Assembly: GCF_001889525.1 (NCBI RefSeq)
Contig: NZ_CP018192.1
Location: forward strand, 2,587,501 to 2,651,500
Source of the DNA: Granulibacter bethesdensis
GTDB lineage: Bacteria > Pseudomonadota > Alphaproteobacteria > Acetobacterales > Acetobacteraceae
Reading direction: 5' to 3'
Length of the DNA stretch: 64,000 nt
Made by a program: the position numbers and the translations under genes. Position 1 is the stretch's first letter. Each line of letters opens with the position of its first letter. Positions 38,402 through 47,800 of this stretch are shown here, in pieces. The notes below the pieces were generated by a model that saw nothing but the letters and a program-made list of their open reading frames with translations, did not search any database and was not told the origin of the DNA.

Positions 38402-40278
38402 CAGGCCATACTCCCTGACTGTAAAGCTGAGTATTGGTGCGGGGCATAATTCCAATCGCCGCGAAGTGACCAGTCATCATAAAGAGGATTATGGAGAGAC
38501 GTTCCGATTTCAGGTTTCGGCCGTACCGGTGTGTCGCCATACCCGATGGAGAAACGGGCACGGTTGATGCAGATACGCATCATGGTCGGGGCAAAAAGAT
38601 CAAACATCTCAAAACGTGCCGCCAATTCCGGACAGCCGGCCTGATATCGACGGATGACACGGGCGAGACCCTGATAAAAAGCCTGCTCAGGATATCCATC
38701 ATGCATCAGCAAAGCATCTGACAGGAACCGAAGAACACTGACAAAATGGCCCGTCTGGAGATGATGAATCAGATGCTCGGCCGGACGCCGGCCAACCTGA
38801 TCAGCCAATCCTTCCGGCAGAGTCTCATGCTCCGGCAAGGCAGGAGTGACGAGATCGAAATCCCCCTGCAAATCCTTCAACGCCACGCCACAGGGCACCC
38901 AGTCTTTCAACAACAGCGTGACATTCTGTCCATGGGCGATAAACCCGGCGCCATAGCGGCACATCAGATGATAAAGCGGGACCACGACAGAAGAAAACAA
39001 CCTCTCAAGCCAGATGTCGCACGGCATGGAAGAACGGCGGATACAGGCCGAGATCAGCGGCACACCATCCCCGCCACTCACCTGCAATGCCCCCAACATG
39101 ATGGCTCGCTCATCCCCGGCCAGTGATGGCTCAGCACGCTGCCGCCATACGGCGCCCAGTAATTCATGAAAACGGTAGGGAGCCTGAGCAATTTTTCCAT
39201 ATACAATTTGCGGCACTGCATAACCAGCCATATCCCGAAGGATCAGGACCTTCGTATTATGGAAAACAGAATCTTTGGCGACACATTCACTCAGCCATGA
39301 TGACAGGCCAACACCGGTCAGAATGCCTTTACCAGGCAGGCCACGCCATGCAGACGTATTGAGAATGGTTACCGGCAGTTTGATATCATGCGCCGCCGCT
39401 CTTTCGGCATTGGCCAGCGTCCGTAGCGATTGTTGTGGTCGATAAAGATCACCCCTTTCACCCAGTGGTACAATCCTGCCTGATGCAATATCAGCTGCAA
39501 AATGCGTCTGGATATAATTCTGCCACTGCCATGGATGCACCGGGATCAGACGATGACTGATTCTGTCAAATCCACGCTCGAACAGAATACGATCAATCTC
39601 CCGCAGATCATCAACACGCAGCATTTCCGACAAAAGATCATCTTCGCTGATATCACGCGTCATACCACCAAGGCAGGCTTCACGCGCCACAGCAATCCAG
39701 TGCAGGCGGAACACAGGATCATATTCAGGGGCATAGGCGCGCTGATCTTCCAATCCCCAGCCAACCCTGCCTTTCGAGGCCGGCGCTTTGGGATGCCCAT
39801 CGAGCCTTGCCTGCAAACGATCATTGTCGAGATCAAGCATAGCCGTCGCAGACAGACCATCCCGCCTTCTCAGCAGTTCCATATCGGTTTGCAGTGTGGC
39901 GTACAGCTCCTGCAGATACATTGCCAATGTCGCATCACTCATACCCAGTGCAGATTGTGCATCCACAAAAAACTGTGCAGCATCATGGGCCTGACTTTCA
40001 TCGCCGTTTTCAATCCTGATGATACTATCAGGATCGATCGTCAGCTGCCCCCAGATGCGCAGCTCCGCTTCACACCGGTAACGCACGTCACCAAAGCGGA
40101 ATATCCATAGTCCGCCGGCTTCTTCCTCGGGATGAAATGCTTCCTCATAGGCCAGTTCAGACAGGGACTTGGCAAGACAGGTCAGATTGACGCGTCGCCA
40201 CAGGGAAGCATGCAAGGAGGCATGGCGGAGAGCATCCTGACGATCACGCATCACGTTGAATTCATTTGATACAATCAT
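38401..40278 (-). CDS. iucC: NIS siderophore synthetase, IucC-like aerobactin synthase
   Basis: 625 residues. NIS synthetases couple a carboxylate to an amine by ATP activation; IucC adds the second N-acetyl-N-hydroxylysine to the citrate intermediate. The order and many blocks follow E. coli IucC: GMSDATLAMYLQELYATL, DGHPKAPASKGRVGWG, VHPWQWQNYIQTHFA, LPVTILNTSAWRGLPG, HGQNVTLLLKDWVP. A C-terminal FhuF-like reductase segment is present. ATG 40278 overlaps the iucB stop (ATGA). About 40 residues longer than E. coli IucC. Confidence 0.92.
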   Translation of the reverse strand: MIVSNEFNVMRDRQDALRHASLHASLWRRVNLTCLAKSLSELAYEEAFHPEEEAGGLWIFRFGDVRYRCEAELRIWGQLTIDPDSIIRIENGDESQAHDAAQFFVDAQSALGMSDATLAMYLQELYATLQTDMELLRRRDGLSATAMLDLDNDRLQARLDGHPKAPASKGRVGWGLEDQRAYAPEYDPVFRLHWIAVAREACLGGMTRDISEDDLLSEMLRVDDLREIDRILFERGFDRISHRLIPVHPWQWQNYIQTHFAADIASGRIVPLGERGDLYRPQQSLRTLANAERAAAHDIKLPVTILNTSAWRGLPGKGILTGVGLSSWLSECVAKDSVFHNTKVLILRDMAGYAVPQIVYGKIAQAPYRFHELLGAVWRQRAEPSLAGDERAIMLGALQVSGGDGVPLISACIRRSSMPCDIWLERLFSSVVVPLYHLMCRYGAGFIAHGQNVTLLLKDWVPCGVALKDLQGDFDLVTPALPEHETLPEGLADQVGRRPAEHLIHHLQTGHFVSVLRFLSDALLMHDGYPEQAFYQGLARVIRRYQAGCPELAARFEMFDLFAPTMMRICINRARFSIGYGDTPVRPKPEIGTSLHNPLYDDWSLRGDWNYAPHQYSALQSGSMA

Positions 40279-41321
40279 CTAATGCACTCCCTGAAAAAGT
40301 GATCACGTGTGCAGGTAATCAGCATCGAACGTTTGTGCGGAAAATCGAACTCGTATTCCAGCTTGTAACCGGATTCCTCACAGAGACGCAGCATATTGCT
40401 ATGAGCGGCACTCGGTTCCCCAACGACCTTTCGTGTTCGGCAATCATCCAAAAACAGGCAATGCGTGATCGCACGGAACCATGCCAGCGTACGGTCGCGA
40501 CCAAGATGGCGTTTTTCTCCAACCAGCACATGCCAGCCACGATCATAATCATCGGCATCGTAATGCGGGCCGAGCCTGTCTTCCTTACCCCAATAGATCT
40601 CGAAATAGGTCGATGGCTCACCATCCAGTTCACCGATCACGGAGAATGCATGCGGATCAGCATCCATACGACGCAGATAGGCTTCATGCTTTTCAATCGG
40701 GCCGGCTTCATCCCAGAATTTTGCCACACGCGGCTGGTTCTGCCACATATGGAACAGTTCGAGATCACGGCCGATATCCAGTGCACGCAAGGTTAATTCA
40801 TGCCCGGTTATGGCATCACGCCGTCGATAGAACACACCTTTCGGAGCAGGCGGACGTAACGGATGATCACGCCCATCCGCGAGCGCACGACGCAGAAGCG
40901 GCTGACGATGCGCAGGTGGACCGGCCTGCCAGAAATCCCGGTGCTGACGATGCCCCTGCCGGTACAGCAAAGCTGTGTTATCCCGTATCTCATGCACCGG
41001 GAATGATGCATCGGCAGGATCAGAAACCGATTCAAGAGAAACTGAAAAACAATCAGCCCCTTCTGAAAAAGCATAATCAGCCAGGACATAGATCAGAAAA
41101 TTTCTGTCCCTTTCCGGCATAGACCAATGCAGGCCGATGGCCTTGGCCATTTCCTCCTCAAAATGAAGGTGCGTATGAGCGACGACAGATCCATTAAGCA
41201 GTATGCTCAGTTCGCCTCCTCCCATGATCATGACAGAGCGGCCATGTGCATCCCGGAATGTCCAGACCGGGGCCATATCCTTAACCGGTAGCGCGACCGG
41301 ATGCTCCAGAACACCACTCAT
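40275..41321 (-). CDS. iucB: N6-hydroxylysine O-acetyltransferase, IucB-like
   Basis: 348 residues, slightly longer than E. coli IucB (about 315). It acetylates N6-hydroxylysine with acetyl-CoA to give the hydroxamate donor. The C-terminal GNAT-type domain shows WQNQPRVAKFWDEAG, STYFEIYWGKEDRLGPHYDADDYDRG and RTRKVVGEPSAAHSNMLRLCEESGYKLEYEFDFPHKR. It starts at ATG 41321, overlapping the iucA stop by 4 nt, and ends overlapping iucC. An unknown N-terminal domain of about 150 residues has no clear motif. Confidence 0.88.
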   Translation of the reverse strand: MSGVLEHPVALPVKDMAPVWTFRDAHGRSVMIMGGGELSILLNGSVVAHTHLHFEEEMAKAIGLHWSMPERDRNFLIYVLADYAFSEGADCFSVSLESVSDPADASFPVHEIRDNTALLYRQGHRQHRDFWQAGPPAHRQPLLRRALADGRDHPLRPPAPKGVFYRRRDAITGHELTLRALDIGRDLELFHMWQNQPRVAKFWDEAGPIEKHEAYLRRMDADPHAFSVIGELDGEPSTYFEIYWGKEDRLGPHYDADDYDRGWHVLVGEKRHLGRDRTLAWFRAITHCLFLDDCRTRKVVGEPSAAHSNMLRLCEESGYKLEYEFDFPHKRSMLITCTRDHFFRECIR

Positions 41322-43162
41322 GACTGCACCAGCGGATTTGGAACGGATACATAACTGGCAAGAGGGCTGGCAGTATCTGCGTTTTCGTTGACATCCCTCA
41401 GGTATGTCATCACATTGCCTTTCATCCAGATCGACGGACAATCCAGCAGGTAGCGAATCACAGATGGATCACGCAGCCCATCATCGCTCATGGATTGAAG
41501 TCTTTGCCGTAAAATGCGTAGAAGTGCCTGTTCCTGTGCGACTCTATCGAGCACAAGTGTATCAAGAACGCCGAATACGGAATTACCGATCAGATAATAC
41601 CCGATCAGTTGCGGCCCCAATGCGGCATCGATGATATTATCTGTCCATCGTCCCAACTCTGGAACGTAAGTTCGTAGAGTCTCGATCATATCGGTTGCAA
41701 TGGCCGTGCCCTGGCAATCACGGAACCAGGCCTGTTCGGGCCAGCCATTCCGCAGACCAAGCACGACATTCTGCTGATGGGCACTCATCATCACACCATG
41801 ACGGGCATGGAGATACAGTACCGGCTCCATCAGAATAGCGAGGAAACGGCGAAACCATTCCTCCGCAACATCGGACTGGCTGCGTTTATCGCGTGTAGCG
41901 ATCATGCGGATGATATGGCCCAGTCTGCTGGGAGCATTTCTGTCGAACAGATCATCCTGACAAAGCGTCGCAAGCATCGCAACATGACGACCACCTGCAT
42001 GTACGCCCTTTGCTTTATCGGCGAAAGGATTATCCCTGAATACAACGGAACTTTCGACCATAACCTTCCCATCAAGCCCTCTCAGGGACAAATGAGCTGG
42101 TTCTTCGATCACTGAAAAACCCTGATAGCGGGTAAAGACATCCCGACCGACCGGGCCACGCAACAGACGCGCCAGATGCAGGCCGCGATCAAGCTCACGC
42201 GGCAAAATTGTACGAATCGAATTGGTAATCCGCATCGATAGCGAGAACTTTATCATTAATGGAGACTGCGCACTCCATAGACTGCGCAGGGATGCAGTTG
42301 CACGGAATTGTGGCCCCATGACACCCAGATCGCGCAGCCGATCCTCCATGCGCAGACTGGCAAGTTCGGGCAGGCACAAAAGTTGACCGGCTTGCCAGGG
42401 ATGAACCGGTAACAAGGTCCAGCCTTCCGGGACGGCATGCAGTGCTTCCTGACCGGCATCGGTCGATGCAAGCATCTCTTTCAGCAGTGACTGTATGTCG
42501 GCCACGTGAACACTGTCGCCAATTACGTGATCCGGATGGACTGCGAACCAACGTAACGCGAAGCTGTTGCCATGATCAGGCCCATACGCCGCATCTTCAC
42601 TTTCAGAGAGGCCTTCACGGAATTTGGGTGCGGGATGAAACGGATGACCCAGGATCAACCCCTGTTCCGCCGTGATAAAATCAGGCATACTGTCTGCCTG
42701 ATCATGTGTTCTATATTGATGACTGAGCAAGGCGGCTGAGACACGTTCGGCGCTGTCCATCACGCGCTTTCGGAAAGTCATCCTGGTCGGCAGGGATGCC
42801 GTCTGTGCAAAGGCCGTGTGATCCAGGAGAAGATCCAGCAGCAAACGCATATCCACCGATCGGATGGCACCATGACGCCTCAGCAAAGGCGGCCCCGCAA
42901 ATCTGAAACGCCCGGTTTCAGTGGACGCGGCAAGCGGCAGCAGCAACTCCCCTTCCTGCAACAGCAGGGGAACTGAAATCGCACCTGCCGGACAATGCAC
43001 ATATGCACCACATCGTGATGCAGCTTCCTGCGGATCGAGCTTTTTCCAGCCGCGCCATTCACGCAGCACACCGTTCAGCAATGTCGTCGTTGCCATTCCG
43101 GCCTCAAAGGAACGACGTTCAATGCATGCTGACGTATCGCGGGTTTCCATGGCTTCCAGCAC
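41318..43162 (-). CDS. iucA: NIS siderophore synthetase, IucA-like
   Basis: About 614 residues. IucA joins citrate to the first N6-acetyl-N6-hydroxylysine. Typical IucA/IucC blocks are LLPVHPWQAGQLLCLPEL, KFSLSMRITNSIRTI, VMMSAHQQNVVLGLRNGWP and RDCQGTAIATDM. The frame opens at GTG 43210. GTG 43162 is chosen because AAAGGG sits 8 nt upstream; ATG 43150 or 43096 are alternatives. Its promoter region holds a Fur-like site shared with the divergent exporter. It is the first gene of the iucABCD unit; no iutA receptor follows. Confidence 0.9.
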   Translation of the reverse strand: MLEAMETRDTSACIERRSFEAGMATTTLLNGVLREWRGWKKLDPQEAASRCGAYVHCPAGAISVPLLLQEGELLLPLAASTETGRFRFAGPPLLRRHGAIRSVDMRLLLDLLLDHTAFAQTASLPTRMTFRKRVMDSAERVSAALLSHQYRTHDQADSMPDFITAEQGLILGHPFHPAPKFREGLSESEDAAYGPDHGNSFALRWFAVHPDHVIGDSVHVADIQSLLKEMLASTDAGQEALHAVPEGWTLLPVHPWQAGQLLCLPELASLRMEDRLRDLGVMGPQFRATASLRSLWSAQSPLMIKFSLSMRITNSIRTILPRELDRGLHLARLLRGPVGRDVFTRYQGFSVIEEPAHLSLRGLDGKVMVESSVVFRDNPFADKAKGVHAGGRHVAMLATLCQDDLFDRNAPSRLGHIIRMIATRDKRSQSDVAEEWFRRFLAILMEPVLYLHARHGVMMSAHQQNVVLGLRNGWPEQAWFRDCQGTAIATDMIETLRTYVPELGRWTDNIIDAALGPQLIGYYLIGNSVFGVLDTLVLDRVAQEQALLRILRQRLQSMSDDGLRDPSVIRYLLDCPSIWMKGNVMTYLRDVNENADTASPLASYVSVPNPLVQS

Positions 43163-43223
43163 AGGCGTTTCCCTTTCTGTTGCATATCGTGCCGCTTTGC
43201 GGAGAATCACCTTGCGGCATATT

Positions 43224-43242
43224 GCAATTGATATTCATTCCT
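43224..43242 (-). promoter_or_regulatory. Fur-like operator in the iuc/exporter divergent promoter (site B)
   Basis: gcaattgatattcattcct lies between the iucA and exporter starts and has the GAATNANTATCAAT core seen on the minus strand in sites A and C. It is 14 nt from each of the two nearest possible starts, so an iron-bound regulator here could block both directions. The match to the Fur consensus is partial. Confidence 0.55.
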
Positions 43243-43256
43243 AATTTAATGCTGAA

Positions 43257-44540
43257 ATGCAACCCCGGAACCCCTCCCTCTCTGCGGGCATCAGCCCTGC
43301 TGATCCAACATCACCCGATGTTATCACTTTGTCGTGCGCAGATCGTTTCGGCTTTGCTTCGCTTGTCTGCTGTGTAGGGCTGACACAATCATCACTGATT
43401 GCATTTTTGCCGATTTTATCGATCAAAACAGGATTATCTGTTCTGTCACTTGGTATTGTTACCAGTTGTGGAATGCTGGCCATGCTTGGTGGTGCGCCTC
43501 TGGCGGGATGGCTGAGCGATCGGGCAGGTCGACGACAGACTTTGATGGCCTGCCTTGCCATTTTCTGCGTAGCCCAGCTTTTTCTGGCGGCCATTGTATC
43601 GGCTGCGATGAACGGGACTTTATCCCCTTCGCTCTGTCTCGGACTGTTGATGATATGCCGCCTGTTACATGGCATCGCGACAGGCGGCCTGCTTCCAGTG
43701 GCACAGGCATGGGTCGCCGATCTGACCGGAATTCAAGGTCGTATGGCTGGGCTTGCAGCCATCAGTGCCGGGTTCAGTGCCGGTCGGCTGGCGGGTCCGC
43801 TGCTGGTCTCGGCCACTTTACCGCTGGGGGCTACAATGCCGCTCTGGGTCATGGCGCTGCTGCCCCTGCCGCTCGGCAGCATCCTGTTACGCCGCCCGCC
43901 CCCGGAAAGCTGTCATAGGAACATCCGGCCCCGATCAGGGGCTGCATGCTGGCGCAATCCGGCGATTCTGCGGTTGCTGATATTGGCCGCCATCGTCAAC
44001 ATTGCTTTTGGTGCCTTGCATTTCGTGCTTGGCCCCTTGTTCCAGCAAAGGCTGGGCTGGACCGCACAGATGGCAGGAATCAGGCTGGGCTGGATCACCG
44101 CCCTGATGGCAGCCCTGATGCTGGCAAACCAGATGAGCATCATTCCGCGGCTGACCGCATGGCCACGGCACACTCTGGCGGTCGGCATAGCCGTGATCTG
44201 GCTATCCGCACTCTGTCTGACCTGCGGGCAGGGCATGTGGAGTCTTGGGGCCGGTGTCTGTCTGCTCGGGCAAGGGCTGGCCTTATCGGGTCCGGCCTGC
44301 ACGGCCCTGGTCAGCATTGCTGCCGGAGGAAGACAGGGGGCCGCCTCCGGGCTGTTATCCTCCGTTCTGACGCTGGGGTATGCTGCGGGAGCCACGTTGG
44401 GCGGTTTTCTGTTCACCTGGGGGGATGCATGGCCCGCTATGACCGCACTGGTGATCCTGCCGCTGATCCTGCCGTTTTTCCCGCTTCCGGAATCATGGAC
44501 AAAGCGGTCCGATGATCGGCAGATAGCAGGCGATGCGTAA
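43257..44540 (+). CDS. MFS transporter, probable aerobactin exporter
   Basis: 427 residues with about 12 membrane segments. The MFS signature between TM2 and TM3 is GWLSDRAGRRQTL. The divergent position, one shared promoter and overlap with fhuF argue that it exports the siderophore (as IucE/YceE-type transporters do). ATG 43257 has no clear ribosome site and may be leaderless. Other drug substrates cannot be excluded by sequence. Confidence 0.82.
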   Translation: MQPRNPSLSAGISPADPTSPDVITLSCADRFGFASLVCCVGLTQSSLIAFLPILSIKTGLSVLSLGIVTSCGMLAMLGGAPLAGWLSDRAGRRQTLMACLAIFCVAQLFLAAIVSAAMNGTLSPSLCLGLLMICRLLHGIATGGLLPVAQAWVADLTGIQGRMAGLAAISAGFSAGRLAGPLLVSATLPLGATMPLWVMALLPLPLGSILLRRPPPESCHRNIRPRSGAACWRNPAILRLLILAAIVNIAFGALHFVLGPLFQQRLGWTAQMAGIRLGWITALMAALMLANQMSIIPRLTAWPRHTLAVGIAVIWLSALCLTCGQGMWSLGAGVCLLGQGLALSGPACTALVSIAAGGRQGAASGLLSSVLTLGYAAGATLGGFLFTWGDAWPAMTALVILPLILPFFPLPESWTKRSDDRQIAGDA

Positions 44541-45291
44541 AGACGAAGACATAGCGGCATGGTGCGAGGCGCGTATGGCCTCTCCCGCCGGGTTTTCTCC
44601 GGCGGATGACATGGACGTCTCCCTCCTGACAAGGCGGGAGACACTGGCCCCCGGGATAGAGCGATTCGCCAAAACCCTGCCGGCAGGCGCCGATCCACGC
44701 GCCATCGGATCACTCTGGAGCAAGGCCTATACGCGGGCCGTGTTGCCGCCGCTGTTTATTCTGGCTATTCGGGACGGACGCAACGCTCTTAATCCCGCAC
44801 AGACCGTGCCACCCGGACTGGTTCTTCTTAAGGATCGCCCGGATCAACTGGCACTGGATGCAGCCACCCTGCCACGTCAAACGCCTGAGCAGATCATGAC
44901 CATCGCGCTGGGGCAGCATATGCAAAGCGTATTCACCGCGTTGCGGGACTGCACCGGCCTTTCTCCGCGCGTGGCATGGTCCAATGCGGGCAACATGGCT
45001 GATTTCCTGTTCCGACGCATGGCCGAAACGCCATCATTGGCCGATCAGGCCGCACAGTATGAGGCCCTGATCATGGAGCCACGCCAGACCCCGTGGTTTC
45101 CACGCCAGAACTGGCTGCATGCACCGTTGCGAACCGTTTCTGTCCTGCTGGACGGAGAAGCGATTCCGTTGCGCCAGCGCCGGATATGCTGTCTGAGAGA
45201 CAAGGTGCCGGGCATGACACTTTGCTCTACCTGCCCCAGATTATCGGAGGAAGAGCGCCGCGCGCTGGTCGGTCAACGGCACCGCCATTGA
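44533..45291 (+). CDS. FhuF-like ferric siderophore reductase
   Basis: 252 residues. The C-terminal motif ICCLRDKVPGMTLCSTCP (CCX10CX2C) is the [2Fe-2S] site of FhuF-type ferric-siderophore reductases, which release iron from hydroxamates in the cytosol. The N-terminal half is weakly conserved, as usual. Start ATG 44533 overlaps the exporter stop by 8 nt, so the two are coupled. It completes an export-reduce pair with the iuc biosynthesis genes. Confidence 0.9.
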   Translation: MRKDEDIAAWCEARMASPAGFSPADDMDVSLLTRRETLAPGIERFAKTLPAGADPRAIGSLWSKAYTRAVLPPLFILAIRDGRNALNPAQTVPPGLVLLKDRPDQLALDAATLPRQTPEQIMTIALGQHMQSVFTALRDCTGLSPRVAWSNAGNMADFLFRRMAETPSLADQAAQYEALIMEPRQTPWFPRQNWLHAPLRTVSVLLDGEAIPLRQRRICCLRDKVPGMTLCSTCPRLSEEERRALVGQRHRH

Positions 45292-45310
45292 TCCTGTCCG
45301 CAGACATTTG

Positions 45311-45481
45311 TCAGGAAGGCGAAGGATAATGAGCCGCCGTTTCCAGAGCATGCTCCTCACCCCCTGTTTCATCCGGGGTGCCAAACTCCAGAGTATCGTC
45401 CCGCAATCGTGGCACAGCGGGCCGGTTTGCGGCCATCAGGCTGACAAGAGTGGCAGTACCAAGTGAAAAAGTGCGTTCCAT
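45311..45481 (-). CDS. 56-aa small protein behind a Fur-like site
   Basis: ATG 45481 follows GGAG at 7 nt spacing. The product starts MERTFSLGTATLVSLMAANRP and is acidic at the C-terminus. The frame continues upstream to 45598 but that part runs through the Fur-like site (45516-45534), which argues for the shorter start. No family is recognised. It is divergent from the hyf-like operon and may be iron-controlled. Real expression needs confirmation. Confidence 0.5.
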   Translation of the reverse strand: MERTFSLGTATLVSLMAANRPAVPRLRDDTLEFGTPDETGGEEHALETAAHYPSPS

Positions 45482-45515
45482 CACACGCTCCAGCCGGTGA
45501 TCTGCCGAGTATGTC

Positions 45516-45534
45516 GATAATGATAGTGATTCGC
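45516..45534. promoter_or_regulatory. Fur-like operator between the 56-aa gene and the hyf-like operon (site C)
   Basis: gataatgatagtgattcgc matches 15 of 19 positions of the classic Fur consensus by eye. It lies 34 nt upstream of ATG 45481 (minus) and 175 nt upstream of ATG 45710 (plus). It could control either the small gene, the hyf-like operon, or both. Confidence 0.65.
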
Positions 45535-45709
45535 AACTAAAGACTGCTCGACCAGCGGTAAAAAGGGAAATAGCCGCTTCGGCCCCTGTCCCGCTCAATT
45601 CAACAGGAAGACGCTTCCGTGATGGCGAGGCTCCCGGCTATGTTTTGGCGGTGATCACATGCACCGTTTTTCAATCCCGCCCGACCTGTCCCTGTAAAGG
45701 GGTGTAGGC

Positions 45710-47800
45710 ATGGCCATTCTGCCCATCCTGCTCTGCGCCGCCACCTGCCTGGGACTGGCGGGGGAATGGCTGATGGCCGCACCGCCGCGGCAGGATCGGC
45801 GGATTCTGCCCGCACGGCTGAGGCGGCTGGTATTGTACCATATCGTGCTGTGTGCCGTGGGGGGTCTATCCTGCCTGTCTGTTCTGCTCGGGGGCGCGTC
45901 ATGGAATGGAACAGCATGGGTTGGCGGTTCCCTGCCCGCGCTGGTATCGGATGCCATTGCCCTGCGTCTGGGGCTGGACGGATTTTCCGCCTTTACGGCG
46001 CTAGCCGGATTTTGTGCGCTCGGGCTGGCCAGCACCACCGGGCTGGATCGACCCGGAGAAGGAGCCACGCGGTTGGCCTTTGTAACAGCCGCGTTGATGC
46101 TGACCGTCATGGCGGCCGATGTCATGACACTGGCAGGGGGCATCGCTTTGCTTTTAGTCGCCCTGTGGGCCTGCCCCACCCATGATGGGGCGTCCCCCGG
46201 CACGGAAACGAACACGTCCAGCCCGGCCCATACCGTGCCCCATTCGGGGAATGCGGCTGCCATTGTGGGAATTCCGCTGCTGATCATCTCTACGGTCATG
46301 CTGATGCAGCACGCCTCTCCCGCAGGTGGGGGTCCGGTACAGGCCGTCGGGTCAGCCCGGCCTCTGGTCTGGATTGCCTTGTTACTGCTGACCATCGTCG
46401 TTCTGACGACGATGGTTGCCCTGCGCACGCCCTCCTCCGAGCGATCCCGGATCGTGACGGAGGAGCACCCTTCGGGGTTGGAACCGACCGCCCCGGATCT
46501 TGCTGCCATCACCCCTGCTCTGCCAGTCCAGCGCAGCCCTGCCCCCGCCCTCGCCACTCCGGCGCAGATCGTCCGGCCCGCCTTGCAGGTGATTGTGCCG
46601 GTTTACCTGCTCGGGCGGCTGGGACTCGACTTCCTGCGTGAAGCGGCGGGACCGGGAGAAAGCACTCCGCTGATGCTGGCGGGAGCGATTCTGGCCTTGG
46701 CCGGCGGAATCAGCACTTTGCGGGGACACAGCATTGGCAGCTGCGTGAACGGAATGGCAGACAGCCAGACCGGCCTTGCGATTCTGGGATGCGGGCTGGC
46801 CGTAGCCGCCATGGCGGTTGATCTGCCCGATCTTGCCAGCCTTGCCCTGGCTTCCGTCCTGATCATCGTCCTGTCAGCCGCCCTGCTGATGCCAGTGCTG
46901 GGGACCGGTGCCACACTGATCGAGGAAGGGGCCGGCACCACCATGCTGGACCGGCTTGGCGGCACCATCATCGGGATGCCACGCATCGCTTTACTGACCG
47001 GCGGAGCCTGCCTGGCCAGCGCAATGCTGCCGCCTTCCCCGCTTTATGCCGGACGCTGGATGCTGGTTCAGGCCCTGATCGGCGGCCAGAGAATTCAGGA
47101 TGCCGGTCTGGATGCCCTGCTGACGCTCGGACTGGTCGCCACGGCGCTGGCCTCGGCATTGGGGATGGTGGCGGTACTGCGCCTGCTCTGCATCGCCATT
47201 CTCGGCCGCCCCCGTGCGCCACGGGCCGCCGCCAGCACGGAGCCGCGGCGCCCCGCCGGCCTACGGGCCATGCAGGCAGGGCTTGCGGCCTGTGTCGTGG
47301 CAGGGCTGATCCCCGGCCCTGTCCTGCGCCTTCTGCACGGGTCGCTGATTGCGCTGTGCGGTCATACCATGGATGATCGGGCTGGCTGGATCGGTATCAG
47401 CGCACAAGTCGACAGCATGCTCAGCTACACCCCGCTGTGGATCGCGCTGGCGCTGATCTCCGGCACCGCCCTGCTGCTGCGCTTCCTGCACGGGCGGCGC
47501 AGCACGACCCGGAACGCCGTGCCATGGAATGATGGCGATGCGCCGCCGCCGCCCTGGCTGCCCTTCGGCGATCCGGCCACCCAGCCTGACCCTGATTCGG
47601 TGGCCGATACTTTTCTGGCCCCGCTGCCGCCTCTGAAACCCACCCCTCCGGCCCTGTCCGGCCTGTCGTCACGGCTGCAGATGATGCTGACAGCCATGCT
47701 GGGCCGGGCAGAACGTTTCATACCGGCCGGCGCCTCTGCCGGGCTGCTGGCAGTGCTCTGTCTGCTGCTGGCCATGGCCGCTCTGGAGGCACGGCCATGA
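45710..47800 (+). CDS. hyfB: HyfB-like antiporter subunit of an atypical complex-I-related operon
   Basis: 696 residues with about 16 hydrophobic segments. The frame ending LDRLGGTIIGMPRIALLTGGACLASAMLPPSPLYAGRWMLVQALI aligns with the NuoL/M-type HyfB block (DRLGGL...PPLNGFVSEWLLLQAL). By eye the membrane Glu of WELM (here GGIALL) and the pump lysines (HALFKG, LKRLLAY) are missing. A Pro/Thr-rich soluble stretch (about 155-175) is unusual. AAGGGG precedes ATG 45710. First gene of six. Confidence 0.8.
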   Translation: MAILPILLCAATCLGLAGEWLMAAPPRQDRRILPARLRRLVLYHIVLCAVGGLSCLSVLLGGASWNGTAWVGGSLPALVSDAIALRLGLDGFSAFTALAGFCALGLASTTGLDRPGEGATRLAFVTAALMLTVMAADVMTLAGGIALLLVALWACPTHDGASPGTETNTSSPAHTVPHSGNAAAIVGIPLLIISTVMLMQHASPAGGGPVQAVGSARPLVWIALLLLTIVVLTTMVALRTPSSERSRIVTEEHPSGLEPTAPDLAAITPALPVQRSPAPALATPAQIVRPALQVIVPVYLLGRLGLDFLREAAGPGESTPLMLAGAILALAGGISTLRGHSIGSCVNGMADSQTGLAILGCGLAVAAMAVDLPDLASLALASVLIIVLSAALLMPVLGTGATLIEEGAGTTMLDRLGGTIIGMPRIALLTGGACLASAMLPPSPLYAGRWMLVQALIGGQRIQDAGLDALLTLGLVATALASALGMVAVLRLLCIAILGRPRAPRAAASTEPRRPAGLRAMQAGLAACVVAGLIPGPVLRLLHGSLIALCGHTMDDRAGWIGISAQVDSMLSYTPLWIALALISGTALLLRFLHGRRSTTRNAVPWNDGDAPPPPWLPFGDPATQPDPDSVADTFLAPLPPLKPTPPALSGLSSRLQMMLTAMLGRAERFIPAGASAGLLAVLCLLLAMAALEARP

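Noticed and set aside
37076-43210. Rhizobactin-1021 type siderophore locus
   Set aside because: The diaminobutyrate aminotransferase and decarboxylase genes (rhbA, rhbB) are absent, and gene order is iucABCD.
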